DNA of 41,455 nucleotides from an uncultured Lachnospiraceae bacterium (GCA_902772635.1 CACYBK010000083.1:1-41455), one strand, 5' to 3'. Counted from the first letter of the stretch, positions 15,712 through 24,711 are shown. Numbers and translations: made by a program. Notes: generated by a model from the sequence alone, not told the origin.

Positions 15712-16686
15712 TCAGTTCAAGGCCGCAAATTCCATTACCCAGTAGTACTTGTATGCTTTGTCCCGTCCTTTTGGAACTGCCACAGGATCAAACCAGAGCG
15801 AGATCCCGATATCCGTAAAGTCAGGGTCGAGAAGGTTCTGGTGGTTTTTCAGGGACGAACGAAAGTCTGTGAGTGCTTCTTCGATCGTGCCCTGTCCTGC
15901 CGCGATATTTTCGCCTATGGCCCAGGCATTCACTCCGAAGGTTTCAAAGTCGGAAAAAGAAGTCTTTCTTGAAAGTCCGGGGCGGAGGTGCGAAAAATCA
16001 TCCGTCAGCTCCTTTGAACGTACGAAGGCGAGATCCAAAAGACACGAATTTCCGTTAAGAGGCGAAAGCCCCGCCGATACGCGCTCTCTGTTGATATTTG
16101 AAAGGACAGCCCCGGTAACATGGATCCAACGGCCGAAGGATATGGATTCGTCAAAGGAGTCCTTCCCGGGACCTGACGCATAGAGCTTTATACCCTCGCC
16201 GCTCCAGCCGATCTCCTCCGTAAGCCACTTATCCTCATCCGGATCTACGGTATAATTGTGAGTTCCTGTTACAGCCGAAGGCGAATATTCCCTGTATATG
16301 GGGATCGTCTTCTCATCATCGGAATAAAAGGCTATCCCTTCACCGTTCCAGCCTATTGAATCAAGATAGCGGTATTCCGGAAGGTCAAGCGTATAGAGGT
16401 GGTCTCCGCTGTATGGATTGTAGACCCTGTACACGGGAGACTTCGATTTCTTCGGCGCCATCCAGCCCACACCCTCGTAGAGCCAGCCGATAGAGGAGAT
16501 ATAGGAAGCCTCCCCTTCATTGATCGTATAGAAATGCTCGCCCGAGTTCTTGTTGTACAACCTGAATACTGCAACAGAGTCGCTTTCAGACGCGGCATGA
16601 GCGTTTGAACCTTTAAAAACAAGGGGCAGACAAAGTGAAAACAGAAGAAGTAATATTACAGGCCTTTTCGATCGACGTGATCTCAT
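15712..16686 (-). CDS. Secreted CAP-domain protein with three YNP-type (DUF5648-like) repeats
   Basis: A basic start and hydrophobic run, then an AHA-like cleavage site near residue 32, form a signal peptide. Three repeats of about 43 residues follow (about 40-170), each with a YRxYNPxSGxHxYT core and a GWxxEGI.....YS end. The CAP/SCP domain (about 200-324) shows FSHLRPG, GENIAAG, NHQNLLDPDFTDIGIS and YYWVMEFA, as in bacterial SCP proteins of unknown activity. The repeats match the DUF5648 type as I know it and are expected to work in cell-surface binding. The ATG at 16684-16686 is preferred to the adjacent TTG, with GAGAGGAAG upstream. Two relatives lie at 38399 and 40646. Confidence 0.9.
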   Translation of the reverse strand: MRSRRSKRPVILLLLFSLCLPLVFKGSNAHAASESDSVAVFRLYNKNSGEHFYTINEGEASYISSIGWLYEGVGWMAPKKSKSPVYRVYNPYSGDHLYTLDLPEYRYLDSIGWNGEGIAFYSDDEKTIPIYREYSPSAVTGTHNYTVDPDEDKWLTEEIGWSGEGIKLYASGPGKDSFDESISFGRWIHVTGAVLSNINRERVSAGLSPLNGNSCLLDLAFVRSKELTDDFSHLRPGLSRKTSFSDFETFGVNAWAIGENIAAGQGTIEEALTDFRSSLKNHQNLLDPDFTDIGISLWFDPVAVPKGRDKAYKYYWVMEFAALN

Positions 16687-16779
16687 CAAAGCTTCCTCTC
16701 CGTCAAAAAACTTGAAGTTATCCGAAACTTCGTTTAATATAGCACAAGGTTTTTTTTATTGAAAGATAGGAAGTGCGAT

Positions 16780-17037
16780 TTGGAAAAGAAACTCAAGACC
16801 GATATGACGGCGGAAGACTACATGATGAACTTTCTTGACGAGGATGATTTCGCCGGGAAGTACGAGATACTTGAAAACATGGAGGGCTGTGAGGGGATCA
16901 CCGACATTATCATTGATAATATGGCTTCCTCCCTCGATTTCGTGATCAAGGAGGGAAGGATAGAGTCCCGCTTTGAAGAGCTGAAAAACTGCGTCCGTAC
17001 GAGAGCAAAATACGAGACCCTTCGCCTCCGGCGTTGA
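16780..17037 (+). CDS. Small protein of unknown function
   Basis: This encodes a soluble acidic-helical protein of 85 residues (92 if the upstream TTG at 16759 is used). The start at TTG 16780 is preferred because TAGGAAG lies 6 bases upstream. Landmarks are MTAEDYMMNFLDEDDFAGKY, GCEGITDIIIDNMASSLDF and a C-terminal basic end RTRAKYETLRLRR. No signal peptide, membrane segment or known motif is seen. It lies between the divergent CAP gene and the convergent CYTH gene, with only two bases before the latter. Coding status rests on its length, ribosome binding site and fit in the gap. Confidence 0.62.
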   Translation: MEKKLKTDMTAEDYMMNFLDEDDFAGKYEILENMEGCEGITDIIIDNMASSLDFVIKEGRIESRFEELKNCVRTRAKYETLRLRR

Positions 17038-17039
17038 AC

Positions 17040-17513
17040 TCAATCGTCGACGAAGCTTTTCGGAAGCCCGTATTTCGCGAGATTTGAGTTGTGATAATCT
17101 CTGTCATAGGTTACTTCTTTTTTAAAGAAGGGCACTGACTCCATATCAAAGGCCTTTGCCTCGCTGCCCGACTCAAATTCGACCTCGCCCATCACGAGGG
17201 GGAAGAGCTCGTCCTCGAATATGTCAAAGTCTATATGCCTGCCATCTGAAAGCGGGATGAAATAACGCTTTTTCCTGATAGGGGGATTGTCGGCCTTTTC
17301 AAGAAGATGAAAATAGGCCTCTTCAGTAAGCGGAAGGTTTACTTCCTCCCGTTCCATAAGCCCCTTTGATTTGTAGGTAAGGATATATTCATCTCCCTCA
17401 TGTCTCGCCCTTATCACGGGGTTGCAGCAGAGGTAAAACTGCTCTATCTCCTTCATCTTGTAAGAAGAGATATTTTCGGGTATACTTGAGAGAAATTTGC
17501 GCTCGATCTCCAT
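17040..17513 (-). CDS. CYTH-domain protein
   Basis: The N-terminal signature EIERKFL (residues 2-8) defines the CYTH family (adenylate cyclase CyaB / thiamine triphosphatase fold), which acts on triphosphates or polyphosphate through a tunnel of charged residues. The charged strands expected of the fold are visible: VIRARHEGDEYILTYKSKG, REEVN, KKRYFIPL and HIDFDIFED, then GEVEF. At 157 residues it is a single-domain protein without a CHAD partner. The exact substrate cannot be read from sequence. AAAGGAG precedes the ATG. It is convergent with the small gene at 16780 and divergent from the DJ-1-like gene, with 48 bases between. Confidence 0.9.
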   Translation of the reverse strand: MEIERKFLSSIPENISSYKMKEIEQFYLCCNPVIRARHEGDEYILTYKSKGLMEREEVNLPLTEEAYFHLLEKADNPPIRKKRYFIPLSDGRHIDFDIFEDELFPLVMGEVEFESGSEAKAFDMESVPFFKKEVTYDRDYHNSNLAKYGLPKSFVDD

Positions 17514-17561
17514 TGCACATTACTCCTTTCGTTTTTTCGCATTTTAGCACAAAAGAGGTAG

Positions 17562-18119
17562 ATGATGAACAAAATACTTATATTTATGGCGGACGGAGTC
17601 GAGGAGGTTGAGGCCTTGACAGTCGTAGACCTTCTCCGCCGGCAGAAGTGTGACATAGATATGGTCACGATCAATGACAGCCGCCTTGTTACAGGCTCGC
17701 ACAATATCATGCTCTCAGCGGACAAGAGCATCACGGAGGCGGATATTGCATCCTATGATGTCCTTGTGATACCGGGAGGGCTGAAGGGCACGGCAAATCT
17801 GAAGCAGGAGCCGGTCGTCCTAAATACGATAAGGGACTTTGATGCCGCGGGAAAGCTCGTCTGTGCTATCTGCGCAGGCCCTACAGTACTTGCGGCAGCA
17901 GGGATCACGGAGGGAAAGAAGATATCTTCTTATCCCGGCACGGAAGAGGACTTAAACGGCGGTATCTCGGCCGGAGAGGCGGAGGTATCTGTCGACGGGA
18001 ATATTATTACCAGCCGCGGCCTTGGCACGGCGATCCCCTTCTCGCTTTCGATCATTGAATATCTTTTCGGAAAAGACGCATCGGAAGAGATGAGGAAAAA
18101 GATAGTTTATAAAGGCTGA
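17562..18119 (+). CDS. DJ-1/PfpI-family protein
   Basis: This is a class I glutamine amidotransferase-like fold of the DJ-1/ThiJ subgroup. The nucleophile-elbow cysteine is in AICAGPTVLAAAG (about Cys104), and the partner Glu is in GVEEVEA (about residues 12-18). Members act as deglycase-, chaperone- or stress-related proteins; which applies here cannot be told. Length (185 aa) matches DJ-1. Two ATG codons at 17562 and 17565 follow AGAGGT; the second has the better spacing. It stands 42 bases ahead of tig, on the same strand. Confidence 0.93.
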   Translation: MMNKILIFMADGVEEVEALTVVDLLRRQKCDIDMVTINDSRLVTGSHNIMLSADKSITEADIASYDVLVIPGGLKGTANLKQEPVVLNTIRDFDAAGKLVCAICAGPTVLAAAGITEGKKISSYPGTEEDLNGGISAGEAEVSVDGNIITSRGLGTAIPFSLSIIEYLFGKDASEEMRKKIVYKG

Positions 18120-18161
18120 GAAAACAAAAATATTAATAATAAGAGAGGACAACAGAGACAA

Positions 18162-19490
18162 ATGAAAGTATCCGTAGAAAAGCTTGAACACAACATGGCA
18201 GTCCTTACGGTCGAGGTGCCGGAGGACACAGTGGAAGAGGCGCTTCAGAAGGCTTATCTTTCACAGAGGAAGAGGATATCGGTTCCGGGCTTTCGAAAGG
18301 GCAAGGTGCCGAGGCAGCTCATAGAAAAGATGTACGGCCCCGAAGTATTTTACGAGGAAGCCGGAAATTATATGATAGACAATGAATATCCCAAGGCCTA
18401 TGACGAGAGCGGTCTTGAGATAGTTTCGTCCCCCGAGATCGAGGTCAAGGAGATGGAAAAGGGAAAGCCCTTCGTCTTTACGGCAAAGGTCGCTGTAAAG
18501 CCTGAAGTCACCCTCGGAAAGTACAAGGGGATAGAAGTCACAAAGATAGATACAACAGTGTCCGACGAAGAGGTGCAGACAGAGATCGATAAGGAGCGGA
18601 AAATGAACGCCCGCATTATCACAAAGGAAGGTCCTGCCGCACTTTCGGATACTGCCATCATTGATTTTGAGGGCTCGGTCGACGGCGTACCCTTCGAGGG
18701 CGGAAAGTCTGAAAATTATGAGCTTGAGCTTGGAAGCCATAGTTTCATTGACACATTCGAAGACCAGATAGTCGGAAAGAGCGCGGGAGACGAGTTTGAC
18801 GTAAATGTGACCTTCCCCGAGGATTACAATGAAAAGTCTCTTGCCGGGAAGCCTGCGGTCTTTGCTGTGAAGCTCAAAGAAGTAAAGACTCGTGAACTTT
18901 CGCCTCTTGATGACGAATATGTTTCCGAAACCACGGATTTTGAAACGGTTGAAGAATACAAAAAGAGTATCAAAGACCGCCTCACAAAGGAGAAGGAGGA
19001 TACCGCAAAGGGGAAGAAGGAGGATGAAGCCGTTGAGAAGCTCGTTTCAGAGTCCACTATGGATATCCCCGATGCCATGATAGAATTCCAGACGGACAGC
19101 GAGCTTAGGGATTATTCTTATTCTTTGATGAGGTCCGGGCTGAAGCTTTCCGATTATCTCAAATTCTCGGGCGAGACTGTGGAATCCTTTAAGGAAAGGA
19201 TCAGGCCGAATGCAAAGAAGAGGATAGAGGCCTCCCTTGTCCTTGAAGCCGTTGCAAAGGCTGAGGGCTTTACAGCAACGGACGAAGATGTTGATGAAAA
19301 GCTGAAAGAGACAGCAGAGCGAAACGGCCTGACGCTTGACGAGATCAAAGAAAATGTCTCGGACAGCGAGAAAAAGACAATGAAGCGCCAGATCGAGATA
19401 GAAAAGGCGATAGACTTCATCCTTGAAAACGCAAAGGAGAAGGCGCCGAAGAAAACAAAAAAGGATAGCAAAGACAAAGCGGAGGTTTGA
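18162..19490 (+). CDS. tig: Trigger factor (ribosome-associated chaperone and prolyl isomerase)
   Basis: The N-terminal ribosome-binding domain contains the signature [19 protein letters not shown] (about residues 44-62), whose GFRKGK loop docks on the ribosomal exit tunnel. An FKBP-type prolyl isomerase domain follows (about 155-245, with [13 protein letters not shown] and PFEGG). A long helical chaperone domain and a lysine-rich tail ([13 protein letters not shown]) complete the protein. Length 442 aa is normal. The order tig-clpP-clpX is conserved in bacteria and ties folding of new chains to proteolysis. GAGAGGA is upstream of the ATG. No CIRCE or CtsR box was seen in the 42-base gap before it. 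Confidence 0.96.
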   Translation: MKVSVEKLEHNMAVLTVEVPEDTVEEALQKAYLSQRKRISVPGFRKGKVPRQLIEKMYGPEVFYEEAGNYMIDNEYPKAYDESGLEIVSSPEIEVKEMEKGKPFVFTAKVAVKPEVTLGKYKGIEVTKIDTTVSDEEVQTEIDKERKMNARIITKEGPAALSDTAIIDFEGSVDGVPFEGGKSENYELELGSHSFIDTFEDQIVGKSAGDEFDVNVTFPEDYNEKSLAGKPAVFAVKLKEVKTRELSPLDDEYVSETTDFETVEEYKKSIKDRLTKEKEDTAKGKKEDEAVEKLVSESTMDIPDAMIEFQTDSELRDYSYSLMRSGLKLSDYLKFSGETVESFKERIRPNAKKRIEASLVLEAVAKAEGFTATDEDVDEKLKETAERNGLTLDEIKENVSDSEKKTMKRQIEIEKAIDFILENAKEKAPKKTKKDSKDKAEV

Positions 19491-19495
19491 GAATA

Positions 19496-20122
19496 ATGGC
19501 TTTAATTCCTTATGTCATCGAACAAAATTCAAGAGGGGAGAGATCATACGACATCTTCTCCCGCCTGTTAAAGGACAGGATCATCTTCCTCGGGGAGGAC
19601 GTGAATCCCACCACTGCATCTCTTGTTGTGGCGCAATTACTCTTCCTTGAGTCCGAGGATCCCACAAAGGACATCCATCTTTATATCAATTCACCCGGAG
19701 GTGAGGTCAATTCGGGCTTTGCGATCTATGACACAATGCAGTATGTGAAATGCGATGTTTCAACGATCTGTGTTGGCCTTGCGGCTTCAATGGGAGCCTT
19801 CCTCCTCGCAGGCGGCGCAAAGGGAAAGCGCTTCGCTCTTCCGAACGCGGAGATAATGATCCATCAGCCTTCAGGCGGCGCGAAGGGACAGGCTACGGAG
19901 ATCGAGATAGCAGCGAAAAACATCCTTCGTACAAAGCAGAGATTGAATGAGATACTTGCAAAGAATACCGGAAAGCCCATTGATGTGGTCGCAAAGGATA
20001 CGGACAGGGATAATTTCATGACAGCTGATGAAGCGCTTGAATACGGCCTCATCGACCAGATCGTACAGAAGCGTGAAGAGACCGGCGACGACAAAAAGTC
20101 AAAAGAAGAAAAAAAGGATTGA
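19496..20122 (+). CDS. clpP: ATP-dependent Clp protease proteolytic subunit
   Basis: This serine peptidase forms a two-ring tetradecamer working with ClpX. The catalytic serine is in [11 protein letters not shown] (about Ser98), the histidine in IMIHQPSGG (about His123), and the aspartate lies in the DTDRDNF region (about 168-172). ATG 19496 is chosen over the earlier in-frame TTG at 19487 because GGAGGT sits 9 bases before it, and the encoded start ([10 protein letters not shown]) is typical. It lies 5 bases after tig and 8 bases before clpX. The tail is lysine- and glutamate-rich, slightly longer than usual. Confidence 0.97.
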   Translation: MALIPYVIEQNSRGERSYDIFSRLLKDRIIFLGEDVNPTTASLVVAQLLFLESEDPTKDIHLYINSPGGEVNSGFAIYDTMQYVKCDVSTICVGLAASMGAFLLAGGAKGKRFALPNAEIMIHQPSGGAKGQATEIEIAAKNILRTKQRLNEILAKNTGKPIDVVAKDTDRDNFMTADEALEYGLIDQIVQKREETGDDKKSKEEKKD

Positions 20123-20130
20123 CAGGTTAA

Positions 20131-21510
20131 ATGAAAAATCATGAAGCGGTCCGCTGCTCATTCTGCGGCAAGCCCCAGGGGCAGGTCAGAAAACTTATAG
20201 CCGGACCCGGCAATACCTTTATCTGTGACGAGTGCGTCGAGATATGCATGGAGATACTCGAGGAGGAGCTTGACTACGATCTCCCCGCGGATGATCCCGA
20301 GGTAGTGCCGGACGACAAGGTTTCAAAGGACGGAAAATTCAAGGAAGAAGAAAAGTCCGAAAAGAAGGAAGACGAGCTTGATATCAAGCTGAAAAAGCCG
20401 AAGGAGATGAAGGCCTTCCTTGATGAGTATGTGATAGGACAGGAGGAAGCAAAAAAGGTCCTCTCTGTCGCGGTATACAACCATTACAAGAGGATCACCA
20501 CAAAGGAAAAGACGGATGTCGAGATCCAAAAGTCAAATGTACTTCTTCTCGGCCCCACAGGCTCCGGAAAGACCCTTCTTGCGCAGACTCTGGCACGTAT
20601 ATTGAACGTTCCCTTTGCTATCGCGGATGCGACAACGCTTACCGAAGCGGGCTATGTCGGCGAGGATGTTGAGAACATCCTCTTAAAGCTCATCCAGGCG
20701 GCGGAATTCAATGTGAAGCGTGCAGAGGTCGGCATAGTCTATATCGACGAGATAGACAAGATCACAAAAAAGACAGAGAATGTCTCGATCACCCGTGATG
20801 TTTCAGGAGAGGGCGTTCAGCAGGCGCTCCTCAAGATCATCGAGGGTACCACAGCCTCAGTCCCTCCCCAGGGCGGCAGAAAGCACCCTCAGCAGGAGCT
20901 TATCAAGATCGATACTACAAATATCCTCTTCATCTGCGGCGGCGCCTTTGAAGGCCTTGACAAGATCATAGAAAGCCGCCTTGACAAAAAGACGATAGGC
21001 TTTAATTCAAAGATCTCGGAGCGGGATGAAAAGGCAGACGAGAGCGAGTACTTGAAGAAGGCGCTTCCTCAGGACTTCATCAAATACGGCCTCATCCCCG
21101 AGTTCATCGGAAGAGTCCCCATAAATGTGGCTCTTTCAAGGCTTACAAGAGAGGAGCTTATCCGTATCCTCACAGAGCCGAAGAACGCTCTTACAAAGCA
21201 GTACGAGGCGCTTCTTAAGATGGATGGTGTCAAACTTACCTTTGAGGAAGAGGCATTGAATGCCATAGCAGACAAGGCTCTTGAAAGAAAGACCGGTGCC
21301 CGCGGACTTCGTGCCATCATGGAATCCGTGATGATGGATCACATGTATTCACTTCCTTCGGAGGATTCAGTGAAGTCGCTTTCGATCACGAAAAAGATGG
21401 TCGAGGAAAACGATCTCTTTATCGAGAAGGGGGAAGGGAAGAAGGATGATCCTTCTGCCGTCGTTGAGATAGAGGATCAGAAACACAAAAAGAAAAAGGC
21501 ATCAGCGTGA
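20131..21510 (+). CDS. clpX: ATP-dependent Clp protease ATP-binding subunit ClpX
   Basis: ClpX is an AAA+ unfoldase that feeds substrates to ClpP. It has an N-terminal zinc domain with Cys9, Cys12, Cys32 and Cys35, Walker A GPTGSGKT (about 141-148), the pore-loop region GYVGEDVE, Walker [11 protein letters not shown], the substrate-gripping RKH loop (GGRKHPQQE) and sensor 2 GARGLR. A charged, Lys/Glu-rich insertion of about 40 residues lies between the zinc and AAA+ domains, and the tail ends in KKKK. Length 459 aa is a little above the E. coli protein (424). It is followed within 5 bases by engB. Confidence 0.97.
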   Translation: MKNHEAVRCSFCGKPQGQVRKLIAGPGNTFICDECVEICMEILEEELDYDLPADDPEVVPDDKVSKDGKFKEEEKSEKKEDELDIKLKKPKEMKAFLDEYVIGQEEAKKVLSVAVYNHYKRITTKEKTDVEIQKSNVLLLGPTGSGKTLLAQTLARILNVPFAIADATTLTEAGYVGEDVENILLKLIQAAEFNVKRAEVGIVYIDEIDKITKKTENVSITRDVSGEGVQQALLKIIEGTTASVPPQGGRKHPQQELIKIDTTNILFICGGAFEGLDKIIESRLDKKTIGFNSKISERDEKADESEYLKKALPQDFIKYGLIPEFIGRVPINVALSRLTREELIRILTEPKNALTKQYEALLKMDGVKLTFEEEALNAIADKALERKTGARGLRAIMESVMMDHMYSLPSEDSVKSLSITKKMVEENDLFIEKGEGKKDDPSAVVEIEDQKHKKKKASA

Positions 21511-21514
21511 AGAT

Positions 21515-22120
21515 ATGGTGATCAGGTCAGCAAGTCTTGAAACCGTATGCGGAATAACGAGCGATCTCCCGAGAAACCAGCTTCCGGAGGTCGCTTTTTC
21601 GGGAAGATCAAATGTCGGAAAGTCTTCCCTTATCAATACTGTGCTCGGAAGAAAGTCGCTTGCAAGGACTTCGAGCGTGCCCGGAAAGACGCAGACTCTG
21701 AATTTTTATAATATCAATAATGAGCTCTACCTGGTGGATCTCCCCGGCTACGGCTATACCGAGGCGGCAAAATCGGTAAATGAAAAATGGGGGAAGATGA
21801 TCGAGCGTTATCTTCGGGAATCGGAGATGCTCTCCGCCATCTTTCTTCTTGTCGATATGCGCCATGCCCCGACAAAGCTCGATATTGCGATGGCTGAAAC
21901 TGTGAGATTTCTTGAGTATCAGCTCATCGTCCTTGCGACAAAAGCCGACAAGTTGAAGACCAATGAACGAAAGAAGAACATAGCTCTCATAGAAAAGACG
22001 CTTTCCATGGGAGAAGATGATATATTGATCCCCTTTTCATCTGTCACGAAGGAGGGTAAGGAAGATGTTCTGGACCTTCTTTCCCAGGTGAAGGAGGAGG
22101 AGCCATCATGCGAAGCATGA
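21515..22120 (+). CDS. engB: Ribosome biogenesis GTPase EngB (YsxC/YihA)
   Basis: This small GTPase is needed for 50S assembly in Bacillus. The P-loop is GRSNVGKSS (about 30-38), followed by TSSVPGKTQTLNF (switch I), DLPGYG (G3) and ATKADK (G4). Length 201 aa is normal. It starts 5 bases after clpX and belongs to the tig-clpP-clpX-engB string, an order often seen in Firmicutes. Confidence 0.95.
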   Translation: MVIRSASLETVCGITSDLPRNQLPEVAFSGRSNVGKSSLINTVLGRKSLARTSSVPGKTQTLNFYNINNELYLVDLPGYGYTEAAKSVNEKWGKMIERYLRESEMLSAIFLLVDMRHAPTKLDIAMAETVRFLEYQLIVLATKADKLKTNERKKNIALIEKTLSMGEDDILIPFSSVTKEGKEDVLDLLSQVKEEEPSCEA

Positions 22121-22146
22121 TCAGGGAAAAGAAGGAGGGATAATGT

Positions 22147-22995
22147 ATGGCAGCTGAGAAGAAGATCAAAGTCGGAACGATGCTCTTCAAGAATGACGAG
22201 CATCCTTATTTCAAAAAATTAAAGAGCGGGATCGAAGACAAGCTCAGGGACGCAGGAGCGGAAGATATCTTTCATGAGTGCGGCTTTACCATTGATTCCC
22301 AGGTCGAGGCGCTTGACGAGCTCATCAAAAAGAAATGCGACGCCATGATAATATCGCCTTCCGAGGATCACCGCGTGATCGAAAAAGTTGATGAGGCCGC
22401 CGGAAAGGGCATAAAGATAGTCACGGTGGATGCAGACCTTCCCACTTCACATCGTTCCTGCTTCGTAGGAGTGAATCCTTACCAGACGGGCGAGATAGCC
22501 GCAGGGATAATAGGCCGCCTTTCCGAAAAAAAGTCCGAGGTCTGCGTTGTCTCCGGAAACCGGAATTTCAATTCCCATAAGGAGAGGACAAGGGGCTTTC
22601 GGGAATATCTTGAAAAGCATTTCCCCGGCATTACGGTGGATGCTGTCATTTACTGCGAGGATGATGATTACAAATGCTATGAGGAGGTCCAGAATGTCCT
22701 TGCTGCCTTCCCGATGATCAGGGGGCTGGCGTTTATCGCAGGCGGCATCTACGGCGGTTGCAAGGCCCTTTATCAGCTTACTACATCAATGGACTTCAAT
22801 GTCGTAACGATAGGAGAGATAGACTCGACGAGAGACTTCATGGAAAAGGGCGTTATCGATATGACTATCGTTTCAAATCCTTATCCTGTCGGCCGCACAG
22901 CGGCTTCCGCCGTTCTTCGCCTTTTGAAGGGAGAAGAGGTGGAGGAATTTATCTATATGGAAAATGCCGTAAAGACGAAGGAATGTCTTCTGTAA
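22147..22995 (+). CDS. Sugar-binding-protein-like protein without signal peptide or HTH
   Basis: The fold is that of type I periplasmic binding proteins (RbsB/LacI-core, Peripla_BP_4), with two alternating alpha/beta lobes. Typical segments are DAMIISPSEDHRVIEKVDEA, GIKIVTVDADLP, VGVNPYQTGEIAA, NSHKERTRGFREYL and NPYPVGRTAASAVLRLL. The protein starts MAAEKKIKVGTMLF directly at the first beta strand. It has neither an export signal or lipobox nor the DNA-binding helix-turn-helix of LacI regulators. The start is firm: AAGGAGGG lies before the ATG and engB ends 26 bases earlier. No ABC transporter is nearby. It may be a cytosolic sensor, or a decayed regulator or receptor. It overlaps the FliB-like gene by 13 bases. 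Confidence 0.85.
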   Translation: MAAEKKIKVGTMLFKNDEHPYFKKLKSGIEDKLRDAGAEDIFHECGFTIDSQVEALDELIKKKCDAMIISPSEDHRVIEKVDEAAGKGIKIVTVDADLPTSHRSCFVGVNPYQTGEIAAGIIGRLSEKKSEVCVVSGNRNFNSHKERTRGFREYLEKHFPGITVDAVIYCEDDDYKCYEEVQNVLAAFPMIRGLAFIAGGIYGGCKALYQLTTSMDFNVVTIGEIDSTRDFMEKGVIDMTIVSNPYPVGRTAASAVLRLLKGEEVEEFIYMENAVKTKECLL

Positions 22996-24173
22996 AATCT
23001 TCCGTGGGATCTACTGTGGAAACAAGGGCGCTTTCGATAGTGAAGGGGTTTGTCTGCGCCGCGGAGAAGTGCCCCCACAACTGCTGCAGAGGCTGGCAGA
23101 TCCCGGTGGATGAAAAGACAGAAAAGAATTTCAAGGAGATGTCCGGCCTTCGTGGCAGGCATCTTCGATACTTTCTTACAAGCTTTCGCGGCGATACCGT
23201 CATCAAAAAGATAATGGGGCGCTGCCCCTTCATAAACTCCGACCACCTTTGCCAGTTCGAGGCGAACGGTGAGACAGAGCTCATGCCTCTTGTCTGCAGG
23301 ATATATCCGCGGGAGGGCGTGAGATACGACGACCTCATCGAGGTCACGCTTGAGCTCTCATGTCCTGTGGCTGCCCGCCTTTTCATTGAAAACCCGGGGC
23401 GCCTTTCTTTTGTTCCGCATTCCTATATAGAGCCTTTTTTTGCGATCTCAAATGAGGACAGCGGCTTTCTTTCGTATCTTCTGACTGAGAGGGAGAAGAT
23501 ACTGGACTTTGTATGGGAGAGGGACCTTCCGCTTGCCGATACGTGGAAGGTGCTCTATTCCTACATTTCAGAGGTGATGTCCCTGATCATGAGAAACAGG
23601 CTTTCCGAAGCAAAGGAGGTCTCTCTTGATGAGCATCTATGCGCCTTTCAGGAAAAGGGCGAAGAAGCGTATCTTTCTTTTTTTTCGATCACAACGATCG
23701 ACCGTATGATACTTGATCATATTGACTACGGGGCTCTTTTCATAAGGGAGCATGTCTTTTCAGATCTCATAAAAGACTACAACAGGCTCTTCAAGAACAT
23801 GCCCGTAAATACGATAAACCGCGACTTTCACGACGCCGTAATATCAATGTGCGAAGAAGTCCCCGGACTTTCAGAAAAGTACAGGTCCTATTTTTCCTAC
23901 AATATCACCCAGCTCTTTTTGCACTCATATGAAGACTATCATATCCTGAAGCCCTTTTTGTTCTCTGTCCTCTATACCGAGCTTCTCATGATATTTGATC
24001 TCACGCGGTTTTTGCGTGCCAAAAGAACCGTCCCCGCGGCACCGCCCGTGACAAAAGAACCGTCCCCCCGGCACACCCAGATCGAAACTCTCTATCTCAT
24101 GGAGTCCTGCGTCCGGCACAATCCCTACCTCACCCAGAACCTCCTCAATGTGATGCGCGAGGAAACGCTGTAG
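22983..24173 (+). CDS. FliB-like protein with N-terminal cysteine cluster (flagellin lysine N-methylase family)
   Basis: The frame is open from 22758 but the likely start is the ATG at 22983, overlapping the previous gene by 13 bases; this gives 396 residues. A cysteine cluster CAAEKCPHNCCRGW (about 25-38), then CPFINSDHLCQF, LVCRIYPR and LELSCPVAARLF, match the FliB / YkgJ-related CxxxCxxxCC group. In Salmonella, FliB methylates flagellin lysines. No flagellar gene is present in this window, so the substrate may differ. Near the C-terminus about 18 codons (24016-24075) are made of the GC-rich dispersed repeat, encoding AKRTVPAAPPVTKEPSPR, after which a family-like ending resumes. Confidence 0.82.
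   Translation: MSSVKSSVGSTVETRALSIVKGFVCAAEKCPHNCCRGWQIPVDEKTEKNFKEMSGLRGRHLRYFLTSFRGDTVIKKIMGRCPFINSDHLCQFEANGETELMPLVCRIYPREGVRYDDLIEVTLELSCPVAARLFIENPGRLSFVPHSYIEPFFAISNEDSGFLSYLLTEREKILDFVWERDLPLADTWKVLYSYISEVMSLIMRNRLSEAKEVSLDEHLCAFQEKGEEAYLSFFSITTIDRMILDHIDYGALFIREHVFSDLIKDYNRLFKNMPVNTINRDFHDAVISMCEEVPGLSEKYRSYFSYNITQLFLHSYEDYHILKPFLFSVLYTELLMIFDLTRFLRAKRTVPAAPPVTKEPSPRHTQIETLYLMESCVRHNPYLTQNLLNVMREETL
24016..24075. repeat. Copy 3 of the dispersed repeat, two tandem 32-bp units inside a coding sequence
   Basis: Two near-identical units (GTGCCAAAAGAACCGTCCCC at 24016 and GTGACAAAAGAACCGTCCCC at 24048) lie 32 bases apart. The same ACAAAAGAACCGTC phrase occurs at about 184-197. The units keep the reading frame of the FliB-like gene open and appear as a Pro/Lys-rich patch in its protein. 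Confidence 0.8.
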
Positions 24174-24204
24174 TGCCGCGGCGACGGCCCCATTGGCATT
24201 GTTT

Positions 24205-24711
24205 TCAGTGATTCACAAAATAGATAATATCAAAAACCAGCGAGATCGCGCTCCCGAAGGCAGCGCCGAAGACCACATCCATTATGTAATGGACGCCTGA
24301 AAGGACGCGGCAGATGGCTATCAAAGCGCCGCAGACAAGGCAGACAAGTGAAAGGATCGGGGATATCACAAGAAATGACACGCCTATTGCAAAGGCGGAG
24401 AATACATGGCGGCTCGGGAAGCTGTTCCCATTTGTATTTTTCTCAATGAGCGGGACGATATCATATTTTTCATACGGGCGCTTGAGATTCAGGCCGCTCC
24501 TTATCATTGAAATGAACAAAAAGCCCGCAAGCGGCGGGCATACTATCATAAGTATCCGAAGATCCCTTGACAAAAAGAGAAAAAAGAGAGTAAGGACATA
24601 GAGCACCGCAACGACAGCGCTTGCGCCGCTGCTCAAAACAGTAAGGATGTCCGAAGAATGTGAGACAGCCCTTACTCTTTCATTCAGTTTTTCATAGCCT
24701 TCTCTTGTCAT
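24205..24711 (-). CDS. PAP2-family membrane phosphatase
   Basis: This is an integral membrane phosphatase with about five hydrophobic segments. The three PAP2 active-site motifs are present: RSGLNLKRPYE (K......RP), SFPSRH, and CRVLSGVHYIMDVV (R.....H...D). Family members dephosphorylate lipid phosphates such as undecaprenyl pyrophosphate or phosphatidic acid. The presence of an amidase in the same operon makes a wall-related lipid carrier a reasonable guess. At 168 residues it is a short, single-domain form. It overlaps the amidase gene by ATGA. Confidence 0.9.
   Translation of the reverse strand: MTREGYEKLNERVRAVSHSSDILTVLSSGASAVVAVLYVLTLFFLFLSRDLRILMIVCPPLAGFLFISMIRSGLNLKRPYEKYDIVPLIEKNTNGNSFPSRHVFSAFAIGVSFLVISPILSLVCLVCGALIAICRVLSGVHYIMDVVFGAAFGSAISLVFDIIYFVNH

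Noticed and set aside
18120-18161. CIRCE or CtsR operator ahead of tig-clpP-clpX
   Set aside because: No nine-base inverted repeat of the CIRCE type and no CtsR heptamer direct repeat was seen in this short gap.
22758-22982. Upstream extension of the FliB-like frame
   Set aside because: It overlaps the binding-protein gene in another frame and encodes no family-like sequence; the cysteine cluster starts shortly after the ATG at 22983.
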